Below are positions 16,245 to 23,941 of a stretch of DNA of 64,000 nucleotides, piece by piece. A model generated the notes under the pieces. That model was given only the letters and a program-made list of their open reading frames with translations, made no database searches and was not told the origin of the DNA. This DNA comes from Paenisporosarcina sp. HGH0030. Lineage in GTDB: Bacteria > Bacillota > Bacilli > Bacillales_A > Planococcaceae. The stretch lies in assembly GCF_000411295.1 (NCBI RefSeq), contig NZ_KE150423.1, forward strand, positions 214,100 through 278,099, in the 5' to 3' direction. A program made the translations under genes and the position numbers. Numbering within the stretch: the first letter of the stretch is position 1; each line of letters begins with the position of its first letter.

Positions 16245-16282
16245 AAAACGCCTGTTAACATTTAATTGTTAACAGGCGTTTT
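16245..16282. terminator. Perfect 16-bp bidirectional terminator
   Basis: AAAACGCCTGTTAACA pairs with its exact complement across a 6-nt loop between two convergent genes. Confidence 0.92.
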
Positions 16283-16756
16283 TAAATAATAAACATATTT
16301 AGCTGTCGATAAAGGGTGTCCTTCAAAAAACTCATCGAACTCTTCGACACATGTAAAATTACTACGTTCATAGAATGTACGACCTTTTTGATTTTCGCTT
16401 TCAACGTAAACAAATAATTGTTGAGCATCTTGAATGTGTTGCAGTCCTTCATTTAATAACTGCTTCCCATATCCTAAATGCTGATGCGAAGGCAATAAAT
16501 AAATGGCTGTCAGCTCGGCATCTCCATCTTCATCTACGCGCGTGAAATTGGCAAACCCAATAATTTCGTCATCATGAATAGCGACATACACAGATGTTTT
16601 TTCTAAACGTTTCATCATCATGGCATTTGAATAAGCCCGTTCAATAAATAAATCTTGAATTTCAGCAGGAATAATACCTTCATAAGTATCATGCCAACTA
16701 ATCTTAGCGATTTGCTGTACCGCAGCAATATCGTCTTGTTTCATCGCTCGTATCAA
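16262..16756 (-). CDS. GNAT family N-acetyltransferase
   Basis: A 164-aa GNAT protein: IRAMKQDDIAAVQQIAKISW at the start, the central strand AELTAIYLLPSHQHLGYGKQLL with the acetyl-CoA loop, and the C-terminal ENQKGRTFYERSNF that is typical of the fold. It resembles polyamine/spermidine-type acetyltransferases such as PaiA, but the substrate is not certain. The TTG at 16756 has GAGGTGA upstream. The 3' end overlaps the bidirectional terminator. Confidence 0.88.
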   Translation of the reverse strand: MIRAMKQDDIAAVQQIAKISWHDTYEGIIPAEIQDLFIERAYSNAMMMKRLEKTSVYVAIHDDEIIGFANFTRVDEDGDAELTAIYLLPSHQHLGYGKQLLNEGLQHIQDAQQLFVYVESENQKGRTFYERSNFTCVEEFDEFFEGHPLSTAKYVYYLKTPVNN

Positions 16757-16850
16757 ATCGTCTCACCTCAAAATTCTTTCAACTATCATACCAAAGATTT
16801 CACTTGTATGCCATAGCTGTGAAATAATATCCTCAAGGGGAGTGGGAAAT

Positions 16851-17294
16851 ATGTGGACAATCAAATCATTTCAAGAGTTATCAACATACGAACTTTATAC
16901 ATACTTACAATTGCGAGTGGATGTCTTTGTAGTAGAACAATCATGTCCCTATCCCGAGATAGATGGATACGATATGGATTCATACCATCTCGCTTATATT
17001 GAAAATGGTGAATTGCTTTCATATGCACGCATTTTACCTGCCGGGATAAAATATAACCGTATTTCAATTGGAAGAGTGATTGTGAACAAAAAAGCACGGG
17101 GGAGAGGGCTGGCAAAGCAATTAATGGAACAGGCAATATCTTTTAGCAGTGAAAAATGGCCAAACGGTGATATTCAATTGCAAGCTCAAACGCAGCTGAA
17201 ACATTTTTATGGAACTTTTGGCTTTGAGGAAATTTCGGAAGAGTATAACGAAGATGGAATTCCACATGTCGATATGCTATTGCACAAGTTTTGA
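16851..17294 (+). CDS. ElaA-type GNAT N-acetyltransferase
   Basis: A 147-aa ElaA family protein. Family marks are LRVDVFVVEQSCPYPEIDGYD, then YARILPAG, SIGRVIVNKKARGRGLAKQLM (acetyl-CoA loop), and KHFYGTFGFEEISEEYNEDGIPHVDM near the end. ATG 16851 follows AAGGGGAGTGGG. ElaA proteins are predicted acetyltransferases with no firm physiological substrate. It is monocistronic and divergent from another GNAT gene. Confidence 0.9.
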   Translation: MWTIKSFQELSTYELYTYLQLRVDVFVVEQSCPYPEIDGYDMDSYHLAYIENGELLSYARILPAGIKYNRISIGRVIVNKKARGRGLAKQLMEQAISFSSEKWPNGDIQLQAQTQLKHFYGTFGFEEISEEYNEDGIPHVDMLLHKF

Positions 17295-17325
17295 TAATGT
17301 CATCATTTTGCCATCATTATGAAGT

Positions 17326-17349
17326 GTTGAACATGAAAATAAGGGGTAT
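17326..17349 (+). promoter_or_regulatory. Sigma-B-type promoter of the YtxH-like gene
   Basis: GTTGAA, a 12-nt spacer, GGGTAT (11 of 12 match to consensus), 46 nt before the ATG. Confidence 0.7.
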
Positions 17350-17395
17350 CTAATAGTTATAAAAATAAATTAGATTTTTTGGAGGATTGGTGACA

Positions 17396-17734
17396 ATGGG
17401 AAAAGGAAATAATCGTTCATTACTGTTAGCCGGACTGGCAGCAGGAGCATATGCTTACTTTAGTAAACCTGAAAATCGTGAAAAAGCACTAGTAGCTTTC
17501 AATAATACGAAAACAAAATTCAATGCCTATATGGATTCACAAAAAGTGAATAAAACAGAATTGACGAAGGCAGGTCATTCAGAACCTCATGATATTGACG
17601 ACAATAAAATGGTAGGCGAAGGTGCCATGACAAGTGTTCATTATTACAACGAGTCAGTCCAGGATAAAAACAAACAATCGGATTCAAATGATACAGATCC
17701 AATTGAAAAGAAATTGGATACGGAAAATGAATAA
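17396..17734 (+). CDS. YtxH-like small general stress protein
   Basis: A 112-aa protein with a short hydrophobic N-terminal segment (SLLLAGLAAGAYAYFSKPEN) and a long, charged, low-complexity C-terminus rich in Asp, Asn and Lys. The layout resembles YtxH-type proteins, but similarity is limited. ATG 17396 follows GGAGG. The promoter at 17326-17349 is a near-consensus sigma-B site, so it is likely a general stress protein. A strong terminator follows directly. Confidence 0.75.
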   Translation: MGKGNNRSLLLAGLAAGAYAYFSKPENREKALVAFNNTKTKFNAYMDSQKVNKTELTKAGHSEPHDIDDNKMVGEGAMTSVHYYNESVQDKNKQSDSNDTDPIEKKLDTENE

Positions 17735-17779
17735 AAAAGAAGGCTACGCTACGAGCGAGCGTACCCTTCTTTTTTTTTT
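17733..17779 (+). terminator. Terminator after the YtxH-like gene
   Basis: AAGAAGG.TACGCT pairs with AGCGTA.CCTTCTT and is followed by a run of nine or more T. Confidence 0.9.
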
Positions 17780-17841
17780 GAAAGTGATTAAGGTCAAAAG
17801 TATCACCGTTACATGCTAAAGAACTATTCGCGTGATTACAT

Positions 17842-18492
17842 TTAGAATCCGAGGGATCTTCGGAAATAACTAGCATATCGCTGACTGACAGGAATTCTGG
17901 TTCCATCAGTCATCTCAAGTAAAAAAGTCGAATGGGAATCAGGTTGAATTTCTTTAATGAATGCGATATTGACTATGTATGAACGGTGACATCTGATAAA
18001 GGTTTCCGAAGAAAGAAACAATTCCAATTCACTTAAATTAAAACGGTGATAACCTTCCTTACTTTCGGTTTTCACAAACGTTTTTCTTAGCTGGGTTTCC
18101 AGGAAAAGGACATGTTCATGTTTAACAGGATACCAATTTTCATCCGTTTTTATCGTCATATATTGACTTAAAAATGGAGAAGGTTGATGGGGAAGTATTG
18201 CAGTTACTGCACCTTTGGTTTTACCCTCTTCGATAATGGGGATACTCATTCCATAATAAGATACACCAAAAAGATCAGGATCTATAAACTCGTTCACTTT
18301 TTGACCATATAAAAGAGCTTTATGTGTTGCCGTTCCTTCTTTTATCGGATCACCAGGAAGTATTTTTAAATCAATTCTTTTACTCGGTTGATAATACACA
18401 TACTCGTTGGTATTTGATATCGCAATGGATGCTTGCTCAGGAAAAAATTCCTGTATGACTTTCATGATTTCATTTATTGATTTTGTGTCCAA
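17842..18492 (-). CDS. LytTR family transcriptional regulator with N-terminal sensor domain
   Basis: A 216-aa protein. The N-terminal part (about 1-115) looks like a small-molecule sensor of the PAS/Cache kind: FPEQASIAISNTNEYVYYQP and FGVSYYGMSIPIIEEGKTKG. The C-terminal LytTR domain (about 118-216) has the conserved GYHRFNLSELELFLSSETF, FIRCHRSYIVNIAFI and IPVSQRYASYFRRSLG. It is not a receiver-type response regulator, so it is a one-component regulator. Its ligand and targets are unknown; it may control itself or nearby genes. Confidence 0.85.
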   Translation of the reverse strand: MDTKSINEIMKVIQEFFPEQASIAISNTNEYVYYQPSKRIDLKILPGDPIKEGTATHKALLYGQKVNEFIDPDLFGVSYYGMSIPIIEEGKTKGAVTAILPHQPSPFLSQYMTIKTDENWYPVKHEHVLFLETQLRKTFVKTESKEGYHRFNLSELELFLSSETFIRCHRSYIVNIAFIKEIQPDSHSTFLLEMTDGTRIPVSQRYASYFRRSLGF

Positions 18493-18577
18493 TTACTGCA
18501 CCTCATTTTTAAACGAAATTCTCTTTTTCACACTATTTTACCATATAAAACACTTAGGGTCAGAGGAGGTATTTTCC

Positions 18578-18616
18578 TTGAAAAAAGCCTTGTTCCTTCA
18601 TCAGGTAAAGAATTAG
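18578..18616 (+). CDS. Possible 12-codon leader peptide
   Basis: A very strong GAGGAGG site is followed 8 nt later by TTG and the short frame MKKALFLHQVKN, in the 336-nt gap between the LytTR and AraC genes. There is no clear promoter or attenuator hairpin, so this could be chance. The rest of the gap is AT-rich and holds nothing else I can identify. Confidence 0.25.
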   Translation: MKKALFLHQVKN

Positions 18617-18828
18617 CAGAAACCTATTAATATTTGTATAATATCTGCAAAAATCCTAATATATTAAATGTCTCTTGTTTCATTTGATGGAGCATGTCGT
18701 ACAGTTGTGATAAAATACCCAATATTACAGAAAATTTACAAAAAATAAAAAAGTAATAAAACTATATTCATAGATGACAATTAATTATATAGTTAACTAA
18801 TATGGTGAAATACGGGTGGTGAGTTTTT

Positions 18829-19611
18829 ATGCAGTTAAATCAATCAACAGGCAGTGAAACAATAGCTAAAAAATATATGAGTGAAATTGAAATATCCTCT
18901 CAGTTTGAAGGAATAGATGATTTCTTTGAATTGGAAGCTAAGCTTTTGTATGAAATTCACCATTTGGAAACGGAACAAGCAAAGAAAACCTTGCATCTAA
19001 TTATCGATCTAATATCTCTGAGAGCAGGTAAGCAGACGATCCGTGGAGTTAAAAATTACTTCAATGTGCTGTCATCCATTATGGCGAGGAAATTATATGA
19101 AAACCAAGTGCCTTCAAAAAAGGCTTTTGCTTTTAATGCAGCCTGTATTGAAATGATTGATTTTCATATGAGTGACGCGGCATTCCTTCAATTTGCAGAT
19201 GATTTAATCGATTTTTTTGTGTCCGTAATTTCCGAAAGAAAACAACCTACCTTCAGTCATCAAACCGTAAATAAAGTAATTTTGTTTATTAACGAGGAAG
19301 TAGAATCCGAATTGACAGTAGAAGATATTGCAAAGCATTTCCAAGTCAGCACGAGCCACCTATCACGAATTTTCCGGGAACATGTTGGGATTACGCTGGT
19401 AGAATATTTAAATGTCAGACGTGTGGAAGAATCACAATACTATTTGCGCCATACAAACAAAAGTATTTCAGCGATTTCAAGACAATATCATTTCTGCAAT
19501 CAGAGCTATTTCACCCGAATATTTAAGAAATATACAGAGGTTACTCCTAAACAATTTCGTGACCAAAAAGAACATGAATATTTTAGGTTTACATTACCAA
19601 CAACAGTTTAA
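18829..19611 (+). CDS. AraC family transcriptional regulator
   Basis: A 260-aa regulator. The C-terminal 100 residues carry both AraC helix-turn-helix motifs: LTVEDIAKHFQVSTSHLSRIF and ISAISRQYHFCNQSYFTRIF, followed by VTPKQFRDQK. The N-terminal 155 residues are helical and not cupin-like, and I recognise no known sensor domain in them. GGTGGTGAG precedes the ATG. Targets are unknown; the next gene is a yidC paralogue behind a terminator, so co-regulation is not implied. Confidence 0.9.
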   Translation: MQLNQSTGSETIAKKYMSEIEISSQFEGIDDFFELEAKLLYEIHHLETEQAKKTLHLIIDLISLRAGKQTIRGVKNYFNVLSSIMARKLYENQVPSKKAFAFNAACIEMIDFHMSDAAFLQFADDLIDFFVSVISERKQPTFSHQTVNKVILFINEEVESELTVEDIAKHFQVSTSHLSRIFREHVGITLVEYLNVRRVEESQYYLRHTNKSISAISRQYHFCNQSYFTRIFKKYTEVTPKQFRDQKEHEYFRFTLPTTV

Positions 19612-19636
19612 AGAGTCGTCCATACGACTCTTTTTT
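19610..19636 (+). terminator. Terminator after the AraC-type gene
   Basis: AAAGAGTCG-TCCATA-CGACTCTTT is followed by more T; the stem begins at the stop codon. Confidence 0.9.
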
Positions 19637-19706
19637 CTCTGGATTTGAAATTTGGTAGTCATATAAGGTATACTTTTCTATAGTTTAAAAGATGAAGGTG
19701 AACCTA

Positions 19707-20471
19707 GTGAAGAAAAAAATCGGATTACTGTCAATGCTTGTGATGGCTGCCGTAGTTTTAAGTGGTTGTTCGGGTGTTGAAAATAAGGAAGGGTTTTTCT
19801 ATGACTTTTTAGTATACCCTTTTGAATATTCGCTTAACTTTTTTGGTGATTTGTTTAACGGAAGTTTCGGCTTAGCTATTATTGCGATTACTGTATTGAT
19901 TCGACTTATTTTAATGCCTTTAATGTTGCGTAACTATAAAAATCAACAAGGCATGAAAGTCAAAATGGATGCAATGAAGCCAGAAATGGATGAAATCCAA
20001 AAGAAAATTAAAGCATCGAAAGACAAAGAAGAGCAAATGAAGTTACAGCAAGAGATGATGGGACTTTACCGTAAACATAATGTAAATCCATTAAATATGG
20101 GTTGCTTGCCTATGTTGATACAAATGCCAATCATTATGGGACTTTATTTTGCGATTTTGCATTCTCCAGAAGTAAAGGATCATCAATTCTTATGGTATAG
20201 TTTGGGATCACCTGATATTATCATGACGTTGATTGCAGGTGCTGTTTACTTCTTACAAGCAAAAGTGTCATTATGGACCGTTCCTGAACAACAAAAGCAG
20301 CAAATGAAGATGTTTGTGTATATCTCACCAATCATGATTATGTTCGTGTCATTTACATCGATGGCAGCTCTACCACTTTACTGGACAGTTGGTGGTTTAC
20401 TGTTAATATTCCAAACCTATTTAGGACGCAAGTTTTACTCGAATCATCCTGAAAAAGCATTAGAAGAATAA
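19707..20471 (+). CDS. yidC: Membrane protein insertase YidC/Oxa1 paralogue (lipoprotein)
   Basis: A 254-aa YidC/OxaA protein of the Gram-positive type. The signal sequence ends in the lipobox LSGC, followed by five membrane segments. The functional Arg in the first Oxa1 helix is present (VLIRLILMPLM). A charged coiled hairpin (KVKMDAMKPEMDEIQKKIKA) and NPLNMGCLPMLIQMPIIMGLY follow. The GTG at 19707 has AAGGTG at 6-nt spacing and replaces the ATG at 19692. It inserts membrane proteins with or without SecYEG. It lies away from rnpA-rpmH, so it is probably the second copy (SpoIIIJ/YqjG-type pair). Confidence 0.94.
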   Translation: MKKKIGLLSMLVMAAVVLSGCSGVENKEGFFYDFLVYPFEYSLNFFGDLFNGSFGLAIIAITVLIRLILMPLMLRNYKNQQGMKVKMDAMKPEMDEIQKKIKASKDKEEQMKLQQEMMGLYRKHNVNPLNMGCLPMLIQMPIIMGLYFAILHSPEVKDHQFLWYSLGSPDIIMTLIAGAVYFLQAKVSLWTVPEQQKQQMKMFVYISPIMIMFVSFTSMAALPLYWTVGGLLLIFQTYLGRKFYSNHPEKALEE

Positions 20472-20475
20472 CATG

Positions 20476-20509
20476 AAAAAGTCGGTGGCACATTGCCCCG
20501 ACTTTTTTT
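20476..20509 (+). terminator. Terminator after yidC
   Basis: AAAAAGTCGG pairs with CCGACTTTTT around an inner GGCA/TGCC stem; a T run follows. Confidence 0.9.
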
Positions 20510-20524
20510 CTAGGAGAGAGCATG

Positions 20525-20770
20525 ATGAAGACTAATTGGTTGATCGGTTTACTCATGACCGTTTTAAGTATATTGGCCATTGTATTTATTATTAAAGGGA
20601 ACATTAACATGGCTGTTTTGTTCATGACCGCGATATTCGCCATAACGAATGGTTACCGTGCGATGAAGTTAAAAGAAAGTGGATTTGGCAAAGAGGCTAA
20701 GTGGATGAAATCGGTAGCCATGTTGTTTGTACTTGCATTTTTCGTAACACTTTTAATGATGTTTCTTTAA
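20525..20770 (+). CDS. Small three-helix membrane protein of unknown function
   Basis: An 81-aa protein with three hydrophobic segments (WLIGLLMTVLSILAIVFII, MAVLFMTAIFAITNG, and MLFVLAFFVTLLMMFL) separated by short charged loops. AGGAG lies 8 nt before ATG 20525; the adjacent ATG at 20522 is also possible. I do not recognise a family. It follows the yidC terminator and has no close partner. Confidence 0.75.
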   Translation: MKTNWLIGLLMTVLSILAIVFIIKGNINMAVLFMTAIFAITNGYRAMKLKESGFGKEAKWMKSVAMLFVLAFFVTLLMMFL

Positions 20771-20840
20771 AAGTGTATAAACTATAAATTTTAAGCCATC
20801 ATGCTAATGAGAGATTATATTCATGCATGGAGGTTTTTAG

Positions 20841-21377
20841 ATGAAAAAATGGATGGTAGTATGTGTTGCTATACTCATATCAGGATGCATTCCCCAAAAA
20901 GATTCAATTCCAGTAAGTGGTGTGATTGAACATTCTCTTGCAACCACTATTGTAGATGCCACTGGTAAAGGAATAGGTTCAGCAGAGTTAACCGAAACAG
21001 AATCGGGGGTTAGAATTCATCTAATGCTGAAAGGACTGACACCAGGAGTCAAAGCGGTTCATTTCCATGAAGTAGGAAAGTGTGAAAATCCGAAGTTTAC
21101 AACTTCAGGAAGTCATGTGAATCCTGCAAAAAAACAACATGGTTTTGAAAATCCCAAAGGGTTTCATGCCGGAGACCTTCCTAATTTGACCGTGAACGAA
21201 AATGGCGAAGTAGATTTAGAAATTACTTCTCCTCATGTGACACTAGAAAAAGGAAAATCAAATTCATTACTTGATGATGATGGAAGTGCATTAGTGATTC
21301 ATGAAAAAGCGGATGATTATGTGACGGATCCTTCAGGGAACTCGGGAGATCGAATTGCTTGTGGAGTACTCAAATAA
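20841..21377 (+). CDS. sodC: Lipoprotein Cu/Zn superoxide dismutase
   Basis: A 178-aa extracytoplasmic SOD with a lipobox (LISGC16). All metal ligands are present: H74 and H76 in VHFHEVG, bridging H92 in GSHVNP, H100, H109 and D112 in GFHAGDLPN for zinc, and H154 in ALVIHEKADDY for copper. The disulphide pair is C81 and C174, and an electrostatic-loop Arg lies at 171. It should dismutate superoxide outside the membrane. The complete copper site sets it apart from B. subtilis YojM, which I recall lacks part of it. GGAGG precedes the ATG. Confidence 0.93.
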   Translation: MKKWMVVCVAILISGCIPQKDSIPVSGVIEHSLATTIVDATGKGIGSAELTETESGVRIHLMLKGLTPGVKAVHFHEVGKCENPKFTTSGSHVNPAKKQHGFENPKGFHAGDLPNLTVNENGEVDLEITSPHVTLEKGKSNSLLDDDGSALVIHEKADDYVTDPSGNSGDRIACGVLK

Positions 21378-21414
21378 AAAACGTTCGTAACCTTTAACGG
21401 TTGCGAACGTTTTT
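21377..21414. terminator. Terminator after sodC
   Basis: AAAAACGTTCGTAACC pairs with GGTTGCGAACGTTTTT, with one mismatch pair. The small gene on the other strand ends inside it. Confidence 0.88.
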
Positions 21415-21525
21415 CTGTTTATTGTCTCTGTTTTTGTCTCGGGTTCTATCTTCTTTACGGTTTTCTAAGAGTTCATCTAATTGATGCATTAATAGTAGCA
21501 CGTCGAACTTTGAGATTCGTGACAT
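21394..21525 (-). CDS. Small hypothetical 43-aa charged protein
   Basis: It begins MSRISKFDVLLLMHQLDELL and ends in a very basic, Arg/Asn/Lys-rich tail. AGGAGTG lies 8 nt before the ATG on the minus strand. An amphipathic first half and a basic tail could suit a nucleic-acid or membrane partner, but I recognise no family. The stop codon falls inside the sodC terminator hairpin, which would also end this transcript. Confidence 0.6.
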   Translation of the reverse strand: MSRISKFDVLLLMHQLDELLENRKEDRTRDKNRDNKQKNVRNR

Positions 21526-21607
21526 ATAGACACACTCCTGTCTCGATTTTGTTACTATATGATTCGTATTGCAAGATAGTTTTCTGTCCGTCTAATGAAA
21601 AAAGTTT

Positions 21608-22765
21608 TTAATATGAGAACTTTTTTCTTGTAAGCAGTACGATAACGATGGATGGAATGGAACATAACGTCATGCCCAAGAAAGCGGCCCCTGGATGAAT
21701 TTCATATAAATATCCGCCTGCCAACGTCAATATAGCAGTACTTAAACTAAAGGCAAATGCGGCATACATTCCTTGAGCCGCAGGGATGTCACTGGGAGAT
21801 AGACTCCTTGAAATATACTGGATAAAGGCATAATGCGCCACACCAAAAGAAGCAGCGTGAAGTAACTGAGAGATGTTAAATACCCAAACGTTGGGGAAAA
21901 GAAAGATCAAGACCCAACGAATAGTGGATCCGATGCCAGCAATCAAAAACATGGTAGACACTTTGGTGTTGGCGAAGAGTTTGTCTGCTCTAGTGAAAAA
22001 TAAAATTTCCAAAAGAACCGCGACATTTAAAACTAACCCAATATATAAACTGTTCACGCCAAGATCTTGTAGGTAGATATAACCAAAGTTGTAATAGGAA
22101 GCATGGGCTCCTTGGAGTAATATAGCAAGAATCAACACGGTTACAAAAGGTTTGGAAGAAAGTAAACGTTTGAAATTGGATTTTCTGTTTTCTCCATCAA
22201 TAGACTTGTGTTTCACGGTAAGAGAAACAGGAGCTGGACGCGTATGCAAAATCCACATAAAAGCAAGTCCAGCCAACATAACCCATAGAATAGCCTGTTC
22301 CGACCATATAGCTACAACCGCTCCGATGAGTAAGAGACCTACCGTATAGCCAATTGAACCAAAGGAACGACTTTTTCCGTAATGTATTTGTTCATTTTGA
22401 ATTAAAACCGACGCGCTACTTTCCATCGCAGGAAGCAAATTTGGATAAACGAAATTAAAAGCAATAGTGATAAGTAGTAATGACACGAATGTGTTGGCGG
22501 GAATATACAATGCCATGACCAACAATGACAAAAATGCCGTCCACATCATCACTACACGAAGAGAGAAGATTTTCGTAGCTGAAGGAAATAACACAAATGT
22601 AGATATGGCACGCGCCAGCATTCCTGCCCCCATAATAAGACTTGCATGAGAAACGGAAAGTCCTTTTTCAGTTGTTAACCAGCCTGTCCAAAAGGGGAGG
22701 AATACGCCCCATGTAAAGAAGAAGGCGAAGAAATTAGTAGATAACCATTTTTGCGAATTTATCAT
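21608..22765 (-). CDS. MFS transporter, HcaT/nucleoside-permease type
   Basis: A 385-aa, twelve-helix carrier of the MFS_1-like branch that includes the phenylpropionate permease HcaT and LacY/NupG relatives. Seen: FFAFFFTWGVFLPFWTGWLT in helix 1, GKSRSFGSIGYTVGLLL in helix 5 (the characteristic RxxGSxGF-type motif of this branch), and a central loop near residue 190. It probably takes up an organic acid or nucleoside by proton symport. The substrate cannot be assigned, and no catabolic genes are adjacent. Confidence 0.85.
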   Translation of the reverse strand: MINSQKWLSTNFFAFFFTWGVFLPFWTGWLTTEKGLSVSHASLIMGAGMLARAISTFVLFPSATKIFSLRVVMMWTAFLSLLVMALYIPANTFVSLLLITIAFNFVYPNLLPAMESSASVLIQNEQIHYGKSRSFGSIGYTVGLLLIGAVVAIWSEQAILWVMLAGLAFMWILHTRPAPVSLTVKHKSIDGENRKSNFKRLLSSKPFVTVLILAILLQGAHASYYNFGYIYLQDLGVNSLYIGLVLNVAVLLEILFFTRADKLFANTKVSTMFLIAGIGSTIRWVLIFLFPNVWVFNISQLLHAASFGVAHYAFIQYISRSLSPSDIPAAQGMYAAFAFSLSTAILTLAGGYLYEIHPGAAFLGMTLCSIPSIVIVLLTRKKFSY

Positions 22766-22886
22766 AAATGAAACCTCTTATCTATTTCAATAGTCTAATG
22801 TATTATAGCGAAAAAATATTGATGGGTGTCATCTATAAACAATTTAATGGTAAAATAAATATAAGTAAAATGAAAGAAGGCTTCTC

Positions 22887-23783
22887 ATGCAATCTCCAAA
22901 ATACCGTTTTAATAAAAAAGATAAAAAGAATTGGCCAATTGTCCTCGCTGTTATTCTAGGTAGCCTTGTATTACTTGCACCTGTGGTTTGGATGGGATTA
23001 CACAACTGGAGTCTGGATGAAAGTTTAACTGCTATGAATTTTCAAAAAACAGATGAACCTGAACCATCACATAGTACGGACAAACCGGTGGATGAAGTAA
23101 ATGAAGATCCAAATCAAACTCAAAAGCCGAAACTGCCTAAAGAAACTGTCCCTCCAAAGAAACCGGAAAAGACTGAAACACCAGTCGAGCCGAAAGAAAG
23201 TCCATCACCACCAGTTGAAAAACCAGCAAGCGATGAATATATACCAAATCAAAAATATCCATCAACCCCGACACTCGTAGAAGGGTTTGTTATTGCAAAT
23301 AAACACTATCCATTACCGACAGACTACAATAAAGGCGAAGATTCAAAGGCCCGTGAAGCTTTCGATCAAATGGCAGCTGCCGCTAAACTTGATGGCTTTG
23401 AACTGGTAGCATTCAGTACGTTCCGTTCTTTTGAGCGACAAGAGACATTATATAATCAATATGTTTCAAAAGACGGTCAACAAGCTGCAGATCAGTATAG
23501 TGCACGCCCTGGATACTCTGAGCATCAGACAGGTTTGGCTTTCGATATAGGAGAGAGAAACTTTGAACAGCACTGGGCTTCTGCTTCTTTTGGAAAAACA
23601 CCAGCAGGCCAATGGATTGCAAATAATGCCCATAAGTATGGGTTTATCATGCGATATCCACTTGGGAAAGAAGAAGTAACGGGCTATATGCACGAGTCAT
23701 GGCATTTCCGTTATGTAGGAGTAGAGCCTGCTACGGATATGTTTACACATAAACAGACGCTGGAAGAATATTTAGATCTATAA
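22887..23783 (+). CDS. D-alanyl-D-alanine carboxypeptidase, VanY/LdcB family
   Basis: A 298-aa protein: short cytoplasmic tail, one membrane helix (about 17-37), a Pro/Lys/Glu-rich linker (about 55-125) and a C-terminal peptidase M15B domain. The zinc motif is SEHQTGLAFDIG (His and Asp ligands) with the third His and catalytic Glu in MHESWHFRYVG. STFRSFERQ is also conserved. It trims peptidoglycan stem peptides outside the membrane. ATG 22887 follows a GAAAGAAGG site. Monocistronic, with its own terminator. It is not evidence of vancomycin resistance; such housekeeping homologues are common. Confidence 0.92.
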   Translation: MQSPKYRFNKKDKKNWPIVLAVILGSLVLLAPVVWMGLHNWSLDESLTAMNFQKTDEPEPSHSTDKPVDEVNEDPNQTQKPKLPKETVPPKKPEKTETPVEPKESPSPPVEKPASDEYIPNQKYPSTPTLVEGFVIANKHYPLPTDYNKGEDSKAREAFDQMAAAAKLDGFELVAFSTFRSFERQETLYNQYVSKDGQQAADQYSARPGYSEHQTGLAFDIGERNFEQHWASASFGKTPAGQWIANNAHKYGFIMRYPLGKEEVTGYMHESWHFRYVGVEPATDMFTHKQTLEEYLDL

Positions 23784-23817
23784 AAAGAAGAGGATTCGTT
23801 TCGTTCCTCTTCTTTTT
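23782..23817 (+). terminator. Terminator after the VanY-type gene
   Basis: A 13-bp perfect stem AAAAAGAAGAGGA with its complement and a 10-nt loop. Confidence 0.9.
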
Positions 23818-23941
23818 ATTTTGTATCGATATGTTAATGTAGTTATCCTTAATCTGGAGGCTGTGTAAAGTGTCTAACCTTACGCTTTCCGGGAACCACT
23901 TTGCGTACCAATGTATAAGATGGGGTAAAAGGAGTCCATAC

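Noticed and set aside
18715..18735. Sigma-B-type promoter for the LytTR gene on the minus strand
   Set aside because: GGGTAT is present, but the -35 region is poor (TTGTAA at 15 nt) and the site is over 200 nt from the gene.
22887..23783. Vancomycin-resistance vanY gene
   Set aside because: It is a housekeeping-type membrane-anchored carboxypeptidase of this broad family; no vanR, vanS, vanH, vanA or vanX is present.
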